From: CAYZNE01 sp964461035
GTDB taxonomy: Archaea > Nanobdellota > Nanobdellia > Woesearchaeales > CAYZNE01
DNA length: 46,874 nt
Direction of reading: 5' to 3'
Assembly (NCBI GenBank): GCA_964461035.1
Contig: CAYWRI010000010.1
Location: 1-46,874, forward strand
The translations under genes were made by a program, and so were the position numbers. The notes under the pieces were generated by a model, which saw nothing but the letters and a program-made list of their open reading frames with translations, had not been told where the DNA came from and searched no databases. Below, piece after piece: positions 34,330 to 43,156 of this stretch; position 1 is the first letter of the stretch, and each line of letters begins with the position of its first letter.

Positions 34330-34829
34330 TATCTAAAAGAGCCATGATGCAAATGATGAATTTTATTATTGTTGTAGTTTCTATTTTTCTTGTTTTGTTA
34401 ATAAGTTTAATATTTTATAGAACTCTTGATGTGACCGTCAGTGAAAGTCAATATATTGATATGGTAAATAAAATTGAAGTTGAAGTTGATTCACTTTTAT
34501 ATCAAACTTATGGAACAAGTGAAGAAATTTATTTTAATACTCCTAAAAATACTGAAAAAATATGCTTTGTTGATTACGATGTTGCTAATTTATTTGCAAA
34601 TATTGGTGATGAAAATGCTAAAGAAATTGCAAATAGAATAAAAACTTCAGAACTTTCTCCAAAACCAAATGTTATAATTCTCAATTCAAAAGAGAACAAA
34701 TATACAACATTATATGCAGGACCAATAACTGTTTATCCATCTGATGAAATATATTGTATTATTGTTCAAGGAAAACTTAATCTTGAACTAAAAAATATTG
34801 GTAAAAAAATATTGGTGAATGAAAAATGA
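34326..34829 (+). CDS. Pilin-like membrane protein
   Basis: 167 residues. A basic start MISKRAMMQMMNF is followed by one long hydrophobic helix (about 11-32) and an exported domain with two cysteines (KICFVDYDVA and IYCIIVQGKL) that could pair. The shape resembles minor pilins or pseudopilins, but no clear class III signal peptidase site is present. Overlaps both neighbours by four bases (ATGA), so it is co-translated with two surface proteins. Confidence 0.6.
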   Translation: MISKRAMMQMMNFIIVVVSIFLVLLISLIFYRTLDVTVSESQYIDMVNKIEVEVDSLLYQTYGTSEEIYFNTPKNTEKICFVDYDVANLFANIGDENAKEIANRIKTSELSPKPNVIILNSKENKYTTLYAGPITVYPSDEIYCIIVQGKLNLELKNIGKKILVNEK

Positions 34830-36190
34830 AAAAAATATGGTTAATTTTTAGTTTATTATTGTTAATGTCTTTAGTTATACAATCAGTATTTGCAGATACC
34901 GTGGATGCAACGTCTTTAGAATATGTTTTTAGTGATAAAGCAGATAAATTAATGATTGGATCAAATTTATGTTTAGAAGAATCAGGTGCAAAATGTGCTC
35001 CTGTAATAAGTTTTTCTGTACAACAAGATGCTAATGTAAATATCTTGATTAATTTAGCAGATTCTGTTAATATATCTGGAAGAGCTTGTTTAGTTCAAGA
35101 AATAGAGCACACTACTTGGAATGAAGTAATGGGTTCAATATTTTCGTGCACTTATTTTAATACTGATGGAGCAGCTATTAGTTTAGAAAAACAATTTTTT
35201 CAAGGAATAAATAAAGTTGTTTTAATTCCTGATTCAGGAACAGGAAATACTGATTTAACACAGGTGTCACTAATTTTAACAACAGAAAATTCGAGCTTTG
35301 GAAATAATATGTCTAACACATCAAATATGCCTAATGAGCCCGATGTGATAATTGATCCAATTACAATATTATCACAGGAGGATGTGAGTAAATGCATGAT
35401 AGAAAATGTTTATTTTGAATTTTCTGAAGTTATGTTAAACATGCCTGTTAATATAAAAATAAAAACAACTGAATGTGCAAACTCTGTTCTAAGAATTCAA
35501 ATATTCAAAAAAGGATTAACTGATTTACTTGTTTCAGAACAACAAGCATTAGTAAACAAGAATGAAATTTCATTATTATGGATTTCTGATAAACTTGGAG
35601 AATTCTATGTTAAAGTAATATCTGAAAACACCAAAAAATCAGAACCAGTCAAAATCATAGATTTTAATGTATATCAAATACTTGAAGAAAACAAATTCTA
35701 TGAAGTTATGTCTCAAGTTCGACAAGTATCAAGATCAAATGTGAGAATTGCAATAGACATATGTGCTGCAATGCCCAGTGTAGTTGAGCGAGATGCATGC
35801 TTTGAAGAATTAGCAATTAGTTCTCAAAACAAAAATATTTGTTCAAAAATAATTGAAGATAATAGGAGATCTTCTTGTAAAGAAGTTTTTGTTTTATATG
35901 GTGATTTAGGTGGGTGCATTGAATCAGATAATAAGGCAATGTGTGCATTAGTAGGGTTGATAGCTAAAGACCAAGATTTTATTATGTATTTTTCAAAACC
36001 AGATAATGCTGCTAACAATGAAGATATAATAATGAAGAAAAAGCTCAGAACAAATTCATTTTGGTTGATTATAATTATTTTACTAATATTGTGTATAATT
36101 GTGTTTGTTGCAATGGAACTATGGAATAAAAAATTACACAAAACACAGAAAGTAAGAAAAAGAAAAAATATTCGAAAAAAAGAAAAATAG
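34826..36190 (+). CDS. Secreted protein with C-terminal anchor and the shared cysteine module
   Basis: 454 residues. A signal peptide (about 1-23, ending VFADT) leads to an exported region with beta-rich domains (about 24-280), then a cysteine module (about 305-375: DICAAMPSVVERDACFEELA, NKNICSKIIEDNRRSSCKEV, GGCIESDNKAMCALVG), a C-terminal membrane helix (about 413-431) and a strongly basic tail. The module's C...R..CF..LA...ICs.I...R..C pattern recurs in the 488-residue protein two genes upstream. Overall layout suggests a surface component of the pilus-like system. No known family recognised. Confidence 0.65.
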   Translation: MKKIWLIFSLLLLMSLVIQSVFADTVDATSLEYVFSDKADKLMIGSNLCLEESGAKCAPVISFSVQQDANVNILINLADSVNISGRACLVQEIEHTTWNEVMGSIFSCTYFNTDGAAISLEKQFFQGINKVVLIPDSGTGNTDLTQVSLILTTENSSFGNNMSNTSNMPNEPDVIIDPITILSQEDVSKCMIENVYFEFSEVMLNMPVNIKIKTTECANSVLRIQIFKKGLTDLLVSEQQALVNKNEISLLWISDKLGEFYVKVISENTKKSEPVKIIDFNVYQILEENKFYEVMSQVRQVSRSNVRIAIDICAAMPSVVERDACFEELAISSQNKNICSKIIEDNRRSSCKEVFVLYGDLGGCIESDNKAMCALVGLIAKDQDFIMYFSKPDNAANNEDIIMKKKLRTNSFWLIIIILLILCIIVFVAMELWNKKLHKTQKVRKRKNIRKKEK

Positions 36191-36273
36191 TTTTAACTAC
36201 TTGTATTCTTGTCTACATATGGATATCAGTAAATTTTTAAATGTGAAGTATTTCTTTAGAATAGGGTGTTAAG

Positions 36274-37581
36274 ATGAAATATTCATTTGGTGATAAAATA
36301 AAAATAATAACTAAAAAAGATGAGTGTGTTAAAGGTGTTTTTGTGCCTTCAGAAGATGATTCTTTTATAACTTTGAAATTAGATTCAGGGTATAATCAAA
36401 GTTTTTCAGAATCAAATATTAAATCACATTTATTGATAGAATCTGCAAAACCTAACAAAAAAAAAGAATATCAAATAAAGCAAAATGAAAATTTGCCTTT
36501 AATAAAACTAATACATATTGGTGGAACAATTGCTAGTAAAATTGATTATCAAACAGGCGGTGTAAAAGCTCAAATAAAACCTGAAGAATTATTCCAAGAA
36601 ATTCCTGAACTTACAGACATTTGTAGAATAAAAACTAAAGAATTACTTAATATTTTATCAGAAAATGTGAGATTTGAACATTTTAATATGATCGCTAAAG
36701 AAATATTAAATTCTTTAGAAGATAATATTGCGGGAATAATAATAACACATGGAACTGACACTCTTCATTATACGAGTGCTGCACTATCTTTAATATTACA
36801 AAATCTAAAACTTCCCGTAGTATTAGTTGGAGCACAAAGATCAAGTGATAGACCAAGTAGTGATGCTACATTAAACTTATTGGGGGCAGTAACATTTATT
36901 TTAGATGAAACTACACAAAAAGGATTTTTTGTTTCTATGCATAGTTCAACTAATGATGATAAATGCACAATATTTTCTGGTTTAAATCTAAGAAAAATGC
37001 ATTCTAGTAGAAGAGACGCATTTAGACAAATAAACTCCTTTCCAATTGCAGAAGTTAATGTAAAAGAAAAAAAAATAACATATTTTAGAAAATCTAACTT
37101 AGATTCAGATTTAATAGATTCTTTATTTGAACCTGCTTTTTTTAACAAAAGAATAAAAGTAGGAATACTAAAAGCACATCCCAATTTATTTCCTGAAGAG
37201 ATTTTAAATTTTAAAAACTTTAATGGTTTAATAATAGAAGGAACTGGCTTAGGAAATTTTCCGGTTTCAGATGTTGAAGTAGTAAAAGAAAATAAAGATA
37301 TTTATTCTTCTGTAAAAACATTAGCTGATAAAATCCCAATTATAATGTGTACACAATGCATAAATGGACTTACTGATATGAATGTATACTCTGCAGGTAG
37401 AAAAATGAAAAAATTAGGGGTAATTCAATCAGGAAATATGTCTCCAGAAACAGCATTCATAAAATTAAGCTGGCTTTTATCTAATTTTTCAAAAGAAGAA
37501 ATATTAGAAGTTTGGAATAGAAACTTTGTTGGAGAATGCATAGAAAAAACTCCATATCTAGATTTCACAGAGCGTAATTGA
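36274..37581 (+). CDS. gatD: Glutamyl-tRNA(Gln) amidotransferase subunit D
   Basis: 435 residues. A short N-terminal barrel (GDKIKIITKKDECVKGVFVP) precedes an L-asparaginase-like domain: HIGGTIASKIDYQTGGV with the nucleophile Thr, GIIITHGTDTLHYTSAAL, VGAQRSSDRPSSDA and SGLNLRKMHSSRRDAF. GatD supplies ammonia from glutamine to GatE for making Gln-tRNA from Glu-tRNA, an enzyme found only in Archaea. A GGGTG ribosome site precedes the ATG. gatE follows after one base. Confidence 0.97.
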   Translation: MKYSFGDKIKIITKKDECVKGVFVPSEDDSFITLKLDSGYNQSFSESNIKSHLLIESAKPNKKKEYQIKQNENLPLIKLIHIGGTIASKIDYQTGGVKAQIKPEELFQEIPELTDICRIKTKELLNILSENVRFEHFNMIAKEILNSLEDNIAGIIITHGTDTLHYTSAALSLILQNLKLPVVLVGAQRSSDRPSSDATLNLLGAVTFILDETTQKGFFVSMHSSTNDDKCTIFSGLNLRKMHSSRRDAFRQINSFPIAEVNVKEKKITYFRKSNLDSDLIDSLFEPAFFNKRIKVGILKAHPNLFPEEILNFKNFNGLIIEGTGLGNFPVSDVEVVKENKDIYSSVKTLADKIPIIMCTQCINGLTDMNVYSAGRKMKKLGVIQSGNMSPETAFIKLSWLLSNFSKEEILEVWNRNFVGECIEKTPYLDFTERN

Positions 37582-37582
37582 A

Positions 37583-39454
37583 ATGACATTAAAAGATTTT
37601 AAACAATTAACTAGTATTAATGAAAATATTGATTATTTTGATAAAGGCCTTAAATGTGGTCTAGAAATTCATCAGCAATTGAATACAAATAAATTATTTT
37701 GTAATTGCTCAACTAATTCTAATACGAATGTTAAAAATATAACTTTTGATTATATTGTTAAGAGAAACTTACGAAGTTCTAAAAGCGAACTGGGTCATAT
37801 TGATGCTGCTGCAAAATTTGAAATGAAAAAATCTAAAACTAATTTGTATTATGGTTCACATAAATCAAGTTGTTTAGTTGAACTTGATGAAGAACCACCA
37901 CATTCTCCAAATAAAGATGCATTATTAATTTGTCTTGAAGTAGCAAAATTCTTTGAAATGAATTCTGTTGACAAATTAAGTTTTATGAGAAAAATTGTTG
38001 TTGATGGATCTAACACTACAGGATTTCAAAGAACCGCACTTGTTGCTAAAGCTGGAATTATAGAAGAAAAAAATGTTCGTATTGAATCGCTATGTCTTGA
38101 AGAAGATGCTTGTAAAAAAATTAAAGATTATGTTAAAAAGAATGAATATTATTCAGAATATGATCTTTCTAGATTAGGAATTCCATTGATTGAAATTGCT
38201 ACTGCTCCAGACATAAAAAGTCCCATACAAGCTAAAGAAGTAGCAGAATATATTGGAATGGTTCTTAGAAGTACAGGAAAAGTAAAAAGAGGTATTGGAA
38301 CAATAAGACAGGATGTTAATGTTTCAATAAATGGTGGAGTTAGAGTAGAAATAAAAGGTGCTCAAGAACTCAATATGATTCCAAAGTTAATAATATATGA
38401 AATAATGCGACAACAAAATTTATTGAATATTTATTCAGAATTAAAAAAAATGACAATAATTATTTCTGAACCAGAACAAGTAACAGATATTTTTCTTCAA
38501 ACAAATTCAAAAATACTATCCGCTGCATTATCTGAAAAAAAATCTATTTTTGCAATAAAAATAAGTAATTGTGCTGGATGTTTTGGATTAGAAATACAGC
38601 CAAATAGAAGATTTGGTTCAGAAATTGCAGATCATGTAAAACCCTTTGGAATTAGAGGACTTTTCCATTCTGACGAAAAACTAGCTAAATATGGTTTAAC
38701 TACACAAGAAGTTGATAAATTAAAAACAAGATTACATTGTAATAAAGAAGATGCTTTTATAATTCTTGCAGAAGAAGAAACAAAAGCAAAACTTGCACTT
38801 GAAGAAGTAAAAGAATTTTTATCAAAATTAAAACTTGAAAAAGAAGTTAGACAGGCAAAACCTGATGCAACAAGCACTTTTTTACGACCAATGCCAGGTA
38901 GCGCAAGAATGTATCCTGAAACAGATATTCCAGGAATCGTAATTAACAAAAATTTATTGAAAGCACTACAACCAATAACTTTACTTTCAGAACAATATAA
39001 AGAACTTGAAACTATTGGAATTGAAAAAACATATGCTAAAGAACTTTTAAAACAAGGATTTAATATTAATTTTCTTGTAAAAAAGTATTCTAATTTGAAA
39101 CCCGAATTTATTGCAGAGTTTTTACTAGATTATCCTAAAGAAATAAAAAAAAGAAATAATCTTAATGTTGATATAACTAAATACGTTGATGAAATATTAA
39201 CAAAACTTAATAATAATAGTATAACAAAAGAAGCAGCATTTGGTGTTTTAATATTAAAGGCCCAAGGCAAATCTATTGATTATGCTCAATTTAAAGCTCT
39301 TGATGATGAGTTTGTTAAAAATAGAATAAAAGATATCATTAACAACAATAAAACTGCCCCTGCCAATGCAATAATGGGATTGTGTATGAAAGAATTCAGA
39401 GGCAAAATTGAAGGCAAAAAAGTCAAACAATTTATTGATGCGTTGTTCAATTAG
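37583..39454 (+). CDS. gatE: Glutamyl-tRNA(Gln) amidotransferase subunit E
   Basis: 623 residues. GLKCGLEIHQQLNTNKLFCNC, MRKIVVDGSNTTGFQRTALV, GTIRQDVNVSINGGVRVEIKGAQEL and PMPGSARMYPETDIPG match GatE; an AspRS-like insertion (about 280-400) distinguishes it from GatB, and the tail YqeY-like domain ends ALFN. It phosphorylates and amidates Glu-tRNA(Gln). Operonic with gatD. Its stop abuts the convergent gene at 39455. Confidence 0.97.
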   Translation: MTLKDFKQLTSINENIDYFDKGLKCGLEIHQQLNTNKLFCNCSTNSNTNVKNITFDYIVKRNLRSSKSELGHIDAAAKFEMKKSKTNLYYGSHKSSCLVELDEEPPHSPNKDALLICLEVAKFFEMNSVDKLSFMRKIVVDGSNTTGFQRTALVAKAGIIEEKNVRIESLCLEEDACKKIKDYVKKNEYYSEYDLSRLGIPLIEIATAPDIKSPIQAKEVAEYIGMVLRSTGKVKRGIGTIRQDVNVSINGGVRVEIKGAQELNMIPKLIIYEIMRQQNLLNIYSELKKMTIIISEPEQVTDIFLQTNSKILSAALSEKKSIFAIKISNCAGCFGLEIQPNRRFGSEIADHVKPFGIRGLFHSDEKLAKYGLTTQEVDKLKTRLHCNKEDAFIILAEEETKAKLALEEVKEFLSKLKLEKEVRQAKPDATSTFLRPMPGSARMYPETDIPGIVINKNLLKALQPITLLSEQYKELETIGIEKTYAKELLKQGFNINFLVKKYSNLKPEFIAEFLLDYPKEIKKRNNLNVDITKYVDEILTKLNNNSITKEAAFGVLILKAQGKSIDYAQFKALDDEFVKNRIKDIINNNKTAPANAIMGLCMKEFRGKIEGKKVKQFIDALFN

Positions 39455-40144
39455 TTATTTAGAACATAAATTTGATAAAGATAATTCATATTTGGAATAT
39501 GTATCATCTATCTCTTTTTTTGTATTTTCAGGGGGATTGTTTGTCATATTTGAAACTATTAAATGTGTTTTTGCTTTAATAAATAAAATATATGCTAATA
39601 CGTTAAAACAATTACCTAAATTAATTATTTCTGTTTTTGAAAGACTTATTTTATTTGTATCAGGATTATTAAATTTTAAATAGGGTAAAAACTTTAGAAT
39701 CAGTTTTTTCCTGGTTGCTAAATTATAAAGGTTTATAGATCTTGTAAGTAAATCATTTGAAGAAAAATCAGAATATTCGGTAATTAAATAATTTACATTA
39801 TCTTCTAATAAATTACTTGTTTCTATTTCTAAATTACTTTCTGTTCTTTTTTCTTGATATTGTAATTCCGTTAAAGCGCAAATAGTTATAGTGTAATCTG
39901 TTTCGGATTGATAAATTTTAAGAATATCATTTAATTTCTGCATTAAATAGTTCTGTGTTTTTTCAAAATCATTGTCTTTAAATATAAATTCTTTATCTTC
40001 AGAATTTAATTTAATTTCACAAATATCTTCCATGCATAATTTTGCGTAATTCTCTTCGTAATTAACCAATATTTTTTTTGCCCAACTAAGGTATATATTT
40101 ACTTTATCTTCTGCATTATTATTAATCATTTTTATCAATTTCAT
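39455..40144 (-). CDS. Hypothetical protein, second gene of an unknown pair
   Basis: 229 residues, unrecognised. Acidic, rich in Leu, Asn and Glu, with three scattered cysteines; helical throughout, a single moderately hydrophobic helix near 185-203 (LGNCFNVLAYILFIKAKTH). It overlaps the upstream 389-residue gene by ATGA, so both are made from one mRNA. The stop abuts gatE. No motif supports a function. Confidence 0.55.
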   Translation of the reverse strand: MKLIKMINNNAEDKVNIYLSWAKKILVNYEENYAKLCMEDICEIKLNSEDKEFIFKDNDFEKTQNYLMQKLNDILKIYQSETDYTITICALTELQYQEKRTESNLEIETSNLLEDNVNYLITEYSDFSSNDLLTRSINLYNLATRKKLILKFLPYLKFNNPDTNKISLSKTEIINLGNCFNVLAYILFIKAKTHLIVSNMTNNPPENTKKEIDDTYSKYELSLSNLCSK

Positions 40145-41310
40145 TTTTTTTGAAAATATTCCGAATAAGTAATGTTTGGATTGTCAAAGTTATTATCTAT
40201 AAAAGATTGATATTTATTATATTTTTTGTATAAATCAACTATTGAACTTTGAACATGATTTAATCTGCCTAAAGCATTTAAACCGTTTGTTATATTTTCA
40301 AAATCATGAGTTATAATAGGACCTACGTGATGAATAGTTCGCATTGTAATATAACGTATTTCAGGTATTAAAAAATCTTTATTTCCTTTGCCTAAATTGG
40401 TTATAATATATTTATAAACAAGCTTTATATTTTTCAGCTCAAACTTATACATAAGTTCATAAGATTCTAACCCTATGTTTGTTGAAATTTTATGGAGGGC
40501 GTGAATTTTATGAAGTGAGTCTAAATTGTTTTCATCAAATTTATGAACTAGTTTAGCAATATTATCTTTATAATTAAGATAATTATTATATAAATATCCA
40601 TTTTCTGTTGATTTATTCCGAGAAGCTTGAATTTTTTTAGGAGATTTTTCTTGATTTATTTGAACAAAATATTCTTCACATAAATCAAATACGAATTCAT
40701 AGTTTTCAATATTATTAAAAATATCTTCTTTGTAATACAATTGATTTTTTATCTTTTTAGAAAACGTTTCATTAGAACTTGTTTCTGTTTCATTTTTTTT
40801 AATTTCAAACGCAATATTTATGATATCATATATTGTTTTAGCTAGTACTTCTTCATTTTTAGTGTATAAGTTCCATGCTGTCTCTCCTTGTAAAAAAATA
40901 TGATTTAGTACATCTGATAAAGGTGCGTTTAGCAATCTAATTAATTTTGCATTTCTTTCAGTTAAATATGGTTTTTCTCCAAATCTTTTTTGAAGAAAAA
41001 ATTCAGGTTTAATCTCTTTAGTTTTTATTAATCTATAACGTACCCAGAAACCTCCTCCAGTAGTATCTAAATTAGAATCAAGAGGTTTTTTTAAAGCAGT
41101 TTTCAAGGTATTTAAAACATCATCAAGAGTTTGTATTGATTTAAAATCTGATTTATTATTATGTTTAAAGTCTGAATCAATTTTTTCTGTTAATTTTATA
41201 TATTTATCAAGTAGCCATCCCAACTCTACAGATCTATTCATTAAATTAATATATTGTTGAATTTTTGCAACATTTAATTCAGTGTAATCATAAGTTTTTA
41301 TTAACTCCAT
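40141..41310 (-). CDS. Hypothetical protein, first gene of an unknown pair
   Basis: 389 residues, unrecognised, helical and lysine/asparagine-rich. A distinct segment is TTGGGFWVRYRLIKTKEIKP (about 84-103), and histidines cluster near the end (MRTIHHVGPIITHDFENI, about 333-350), which could bind metal. It starts at an ATG about 23 bases after TTTATAAA (41330-41337). An identical 15-base motif to one before the PIN gene lies 43 bases upstream of the start, tying it to the neighbouring repeat-bounded cassette. Confidence 0.6.
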   Translation of the reverse strand: MELIKTYDYTELNVAKIQQYINLMNRSVELGWLLDKYIKLTEKIDSDFKHNNKSDFKSIQTLDDVLNTLKTALKKPLDSNLDTTGGGFWVRYRLIKTKEIKPEFFLQKRFGEKPYLTERNAKLIRLLNAPLSDVLNHIFLQGETAWNLYTKNEEVLAKTIYDIINIAFEIKKNETETSSNETFSKKIKNQLYYKEDIFNNIENYEFVFDLCEEYFVQINQEKSPKKIQASRNKSTENGYLYNNYLNYKDNIAKLVHKFDENNLDSLHKIHALHKISTNIGLESYELMYKFELKNIKLVYKYIITNLGKGNKDFLIPEIRYITMRTIHHVGPIITHDFENITNGLNALGRLNHVQSSIVDLYKKYNKYQSFIDNNFDNPNITYSEYFQKK

Positions 41311-41352
41311 TTTAACTGAAAAGTCTCATTTATTTATAAAAGTTTCATTTAG

Positions 41353-41367
41353 AATTACTTAAAAGTG
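41353..41367 (-). promoter_or_regulatory. 15-base upstream element, copy 1
   Basis: On the plus strand AATTACTTAAAAGTG, 16 bases upstream of the TATA box of the 389-residue gene. The identical 15-mer occurs at 45479-45493 in the same position relative to the PIN gene. Location just upstream of BRE/TATA fits an activator site. Confidence 0.55.
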
Positions 41368-41394
41368 ATTACAAAATGCATTATTATTTATTTA

Positions 41395-41557
41395 ATCATT
41401 GCTTAAAAGTTTTAGTTCAATATTTTTGATAACATTTTTTATTGATTACTCAACATATTGCTTAGTCAATACATTTATTATACAATAGATTGGTTAATCA
41501 ATAAATAAAATATTTTTTGATAGAATTTTATTGCTAAAAGTTTTAAGCAAAAATCAT
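41395..41557. repeat. Left 160-bp inverted repeat of the cassette
   Basis: Its reverse complement aligns along its length with 46407-46566, including a 29-base identical run (41494-41522 against 46434-46462) and an identical outer end of 21 bases. Within itself it is nearly palindromic: TTGCTTAAAAGTTTTAG at the left and CTAAAAGTTTTAAGCAA at the right, TTATTGATTACTCAA against TTGGTTAATCAATAA, and a central dyad TATTGCTTAGTCAATA. It lies between two divergent promoters. Confidence 0.85.
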
Positions 41558-41722
41558 AAGTTTTAATTCTAAATTTTTACTTAAAAAAATGATATTACTA
41601 AAATAATTTAAAATAATTTAAATTTCTTAAGATATGGTTTTAGATTTTTCTCTCGACGAAAAAAATATTATTAAATAATTAAGATCATCCAATAAACCAA
41701 TTTTAGTATTGATTAATCGATA

Positions 41723-41732
41723 GATTTAAATA
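41723..41732 (+). promoter_or_regulatory. TATA box of the PadR operon with an upstream ATTGATTAATC element
   Basis: GATTTAAATA is centred about 27 bases before 41755. Directly upstream (41708-41720) is TATTGATTAATCG, the same dyad motif that recurs inside both 160-bp repeats. Confidence 0.5.
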
Positions 41733-41741
41733 TGAGTTTAT

Positions 41742-41756
41742 CTCAATCACATTGAG
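41742..41756. promoter_or_regulatory. Palindromic operator at the PadR transcription start
   Basis: CTCAAT-CAC-ATTGAG is a perfect dyad placed over the start site predicted by the TATA box and about 20 bases before the PadR ATG, where a repressor would act. Confidence 0.55.
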
Positions 41757-41774
41757 TGAGTTATCAAATGAAAA

Positions 41775-42104
41775 ATGAAAAAGAAAAAAGAAAATAAATC
41801 TGAAGAAAAAGGACCATTAATAGAATTTAAAGGATTTTTAACATTATTCATACTTCATGAATTATCTAAGAAAGCTCAATGTGGTGACGAATTAGCCGTA
41901 AGAATTGGTCGACGAAAAAAAGATAAATTAACTCCTGGAACAATATATCCAACTCTTAAAAGATTAAGAAAATTAAAACTAATAAATTTCAAAAGATTTG
42001 GAAGAAAAAAAGTATATACTTTAACAGAATTGGGTAAAAATGAGCTAAAAAAATTATATTTAGTGATAAAACATTACTTTAAAGGTTTAAAAAGCAAAAT
42101 TTAA
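41775..42104 (+). CDS. PadR-family winged-helix transcription regulator
   Basis: 109 residues. A lysine-rich N-terminus leads into the PadR helix-turn-helix: FKGFLTLFILHELSKKAQCG, DKLTPGTIYPTLKRLRKLKL and KKVYTLTELGKNELKKL. TPGTIYPTLKRL is the recognition region. PadR proteins are usually dimeric repressors; the short C-terminus (about 20 residues) makes this a class 2-like form. A perfect palindrome sits at its own predicted start site, suggesting autoregulation. An earlier ATG at 41768 is in another frame and stops at once. First gene inside the left repeat, followed after 17 bases by a 344-residue protein. Confidence 0.85.
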   Translation: MKKKKENKSEEKGPLIEFKGFLTLFILHELSKKAQCGDELAVRIGRRKKDKLTPGTIYPTLKRLRKLKLINFKRFGRKKVYTLTELGKNELKKLYLVIKHYFKGLKSKI

Positions 42105-42121
42105 CTTAACAAAAATTAAAA

Positions 42122-43156
42122 ATGGCAATAACTAAAAAAAATCTTGGTAAAAAAACAGAAGCTCAAACAGGAAAATTAGAGAAAAAAGATTACAAAGAAA
42201 TTCTTAAAGAAATAAATTCATATAATAAAAATAGAAAAATCCTTCAAAAAAAGTTTAATCTTAAAAATTTAAAAAAAGTTTATCTAAAACATATGAAAAA
42301 ACCTGAATCGTTAGAATCAGCGTTAGTAAAATTTGAATCAAATTTTTTTAGTCATTTAAAATTATTTGTCCAATATTATCATAATTTAGTACAAAATATT
42401 GAACAAGAAATTGGTGCGGAAGATAATGTTCAAGTTAGAATTCTTAATTATTTTCATAATTTATTATTAAGAGCTGGTTCACAAAGTAGAAAAATAAGAG
42501 TTCCTGATAAAGACGTTTTGATTGAATTTGAAAAAGAATTCCGAAAATCATTAAATAAGCAACTTAAGGAAATCAAAATTGATGAAAAAAAGATTAAAGA
42601 AGAAGTAAAAGGTAAAATAAGTGAAGTTATTCATGGAAAACCCGTTGCATTAATGAGAAAAGTTCATGGTAAATTTGTGATGCTTAGTGATGAGGAAGAG
42701 AAACTTGAAAACGAAATAAAAGAAGTGACTGATACTATTGATGAAAATCCGTTATTATTTATTCCAAGATTTCTAAAGGTCGCAGATAATTATCCTAATG
42801 TTATAAAAAATATTAAAATTATAATAGAAGATATTCATCTTCTTGAAAGAGATCTTTTAATAAATTTCAAAGAAGAAATGCGTCAAATGGGTGCAATATT
42901 TGATCTTTTAACACAATATGGTTGGAAAAAAGGACAATCCGACTTTGATTCAATAAAAGAAGAATATAAAAAAATTATGGATTTAGAAAAAAAAGAAAGT
43001 ATTACTGAATACAAAATGGATGAGAGAATTAAAAATATGGTTCTTTTTGATGAAAAAGTATTTAATGATATGATGAGATATTTATATGAAACTGCAGATA
43101 GATTTGAACGAGTTCAAAAACAAAAAGGAAGAAATACTTTAGATTTAGCTACTTAA
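42122..43156 (+). CDS. Hypothetical helical protein in the cassette
   Basis: 344 residues, unrecognised, highly charged (Lys/Glu) and helical throughout with coiled-coil stretches (about 140-165, 195-212 and 280-300) and no cysteine or membrane segment. Phrases such as SFDSIKEEYKKIMDLEKKES and FNDMMRYLYETADRFERV suggest a rod-like or helical-bundle protein. Co-directional with PadR and likely in its operon. Its stop directly abuts the convergent receiver-like gene. Confidence 0.6.
   Translation: MAITKKNLGKKTEAQTGKLEKKDYKEILKEINSYNKNRKILQKKFNLKNLKKVYLKHMKKPESLESALVKFESNFFSHLKLFVQYYHNLVQNIEQEIGAEDNVQVRILNYFHNLLLRAGSQSRKIRVPDKDVLIEFEKEFRKSLNKQLKEIKIDEKKIKEEVKGKISEVIHGKPVALMRKVHGKFVMLSDEEEKLENEIKEVTDTIDENPLLFIPRFLKVADNYPNVIKNIKIIIEDIHLLERDLLINFKEEMRQMGAIFDLLTQYGWKKGQSDFDSIKEEYKKIMDLEKKESITEYKMDERIKNMVLFDEKVFNDMMRYLYETADRFERVQKQKGRNTLDLAT

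Noticed and set aside
36768..37184. Minus-strand frame inside gatD
   Set aside because: Antisense shadow of a strongly conserved coding region.
41395..41557. Transcription terminator hairpin
   Set aside because: This copy lies upstream of two divergent promoters, where no transcript needs to end.
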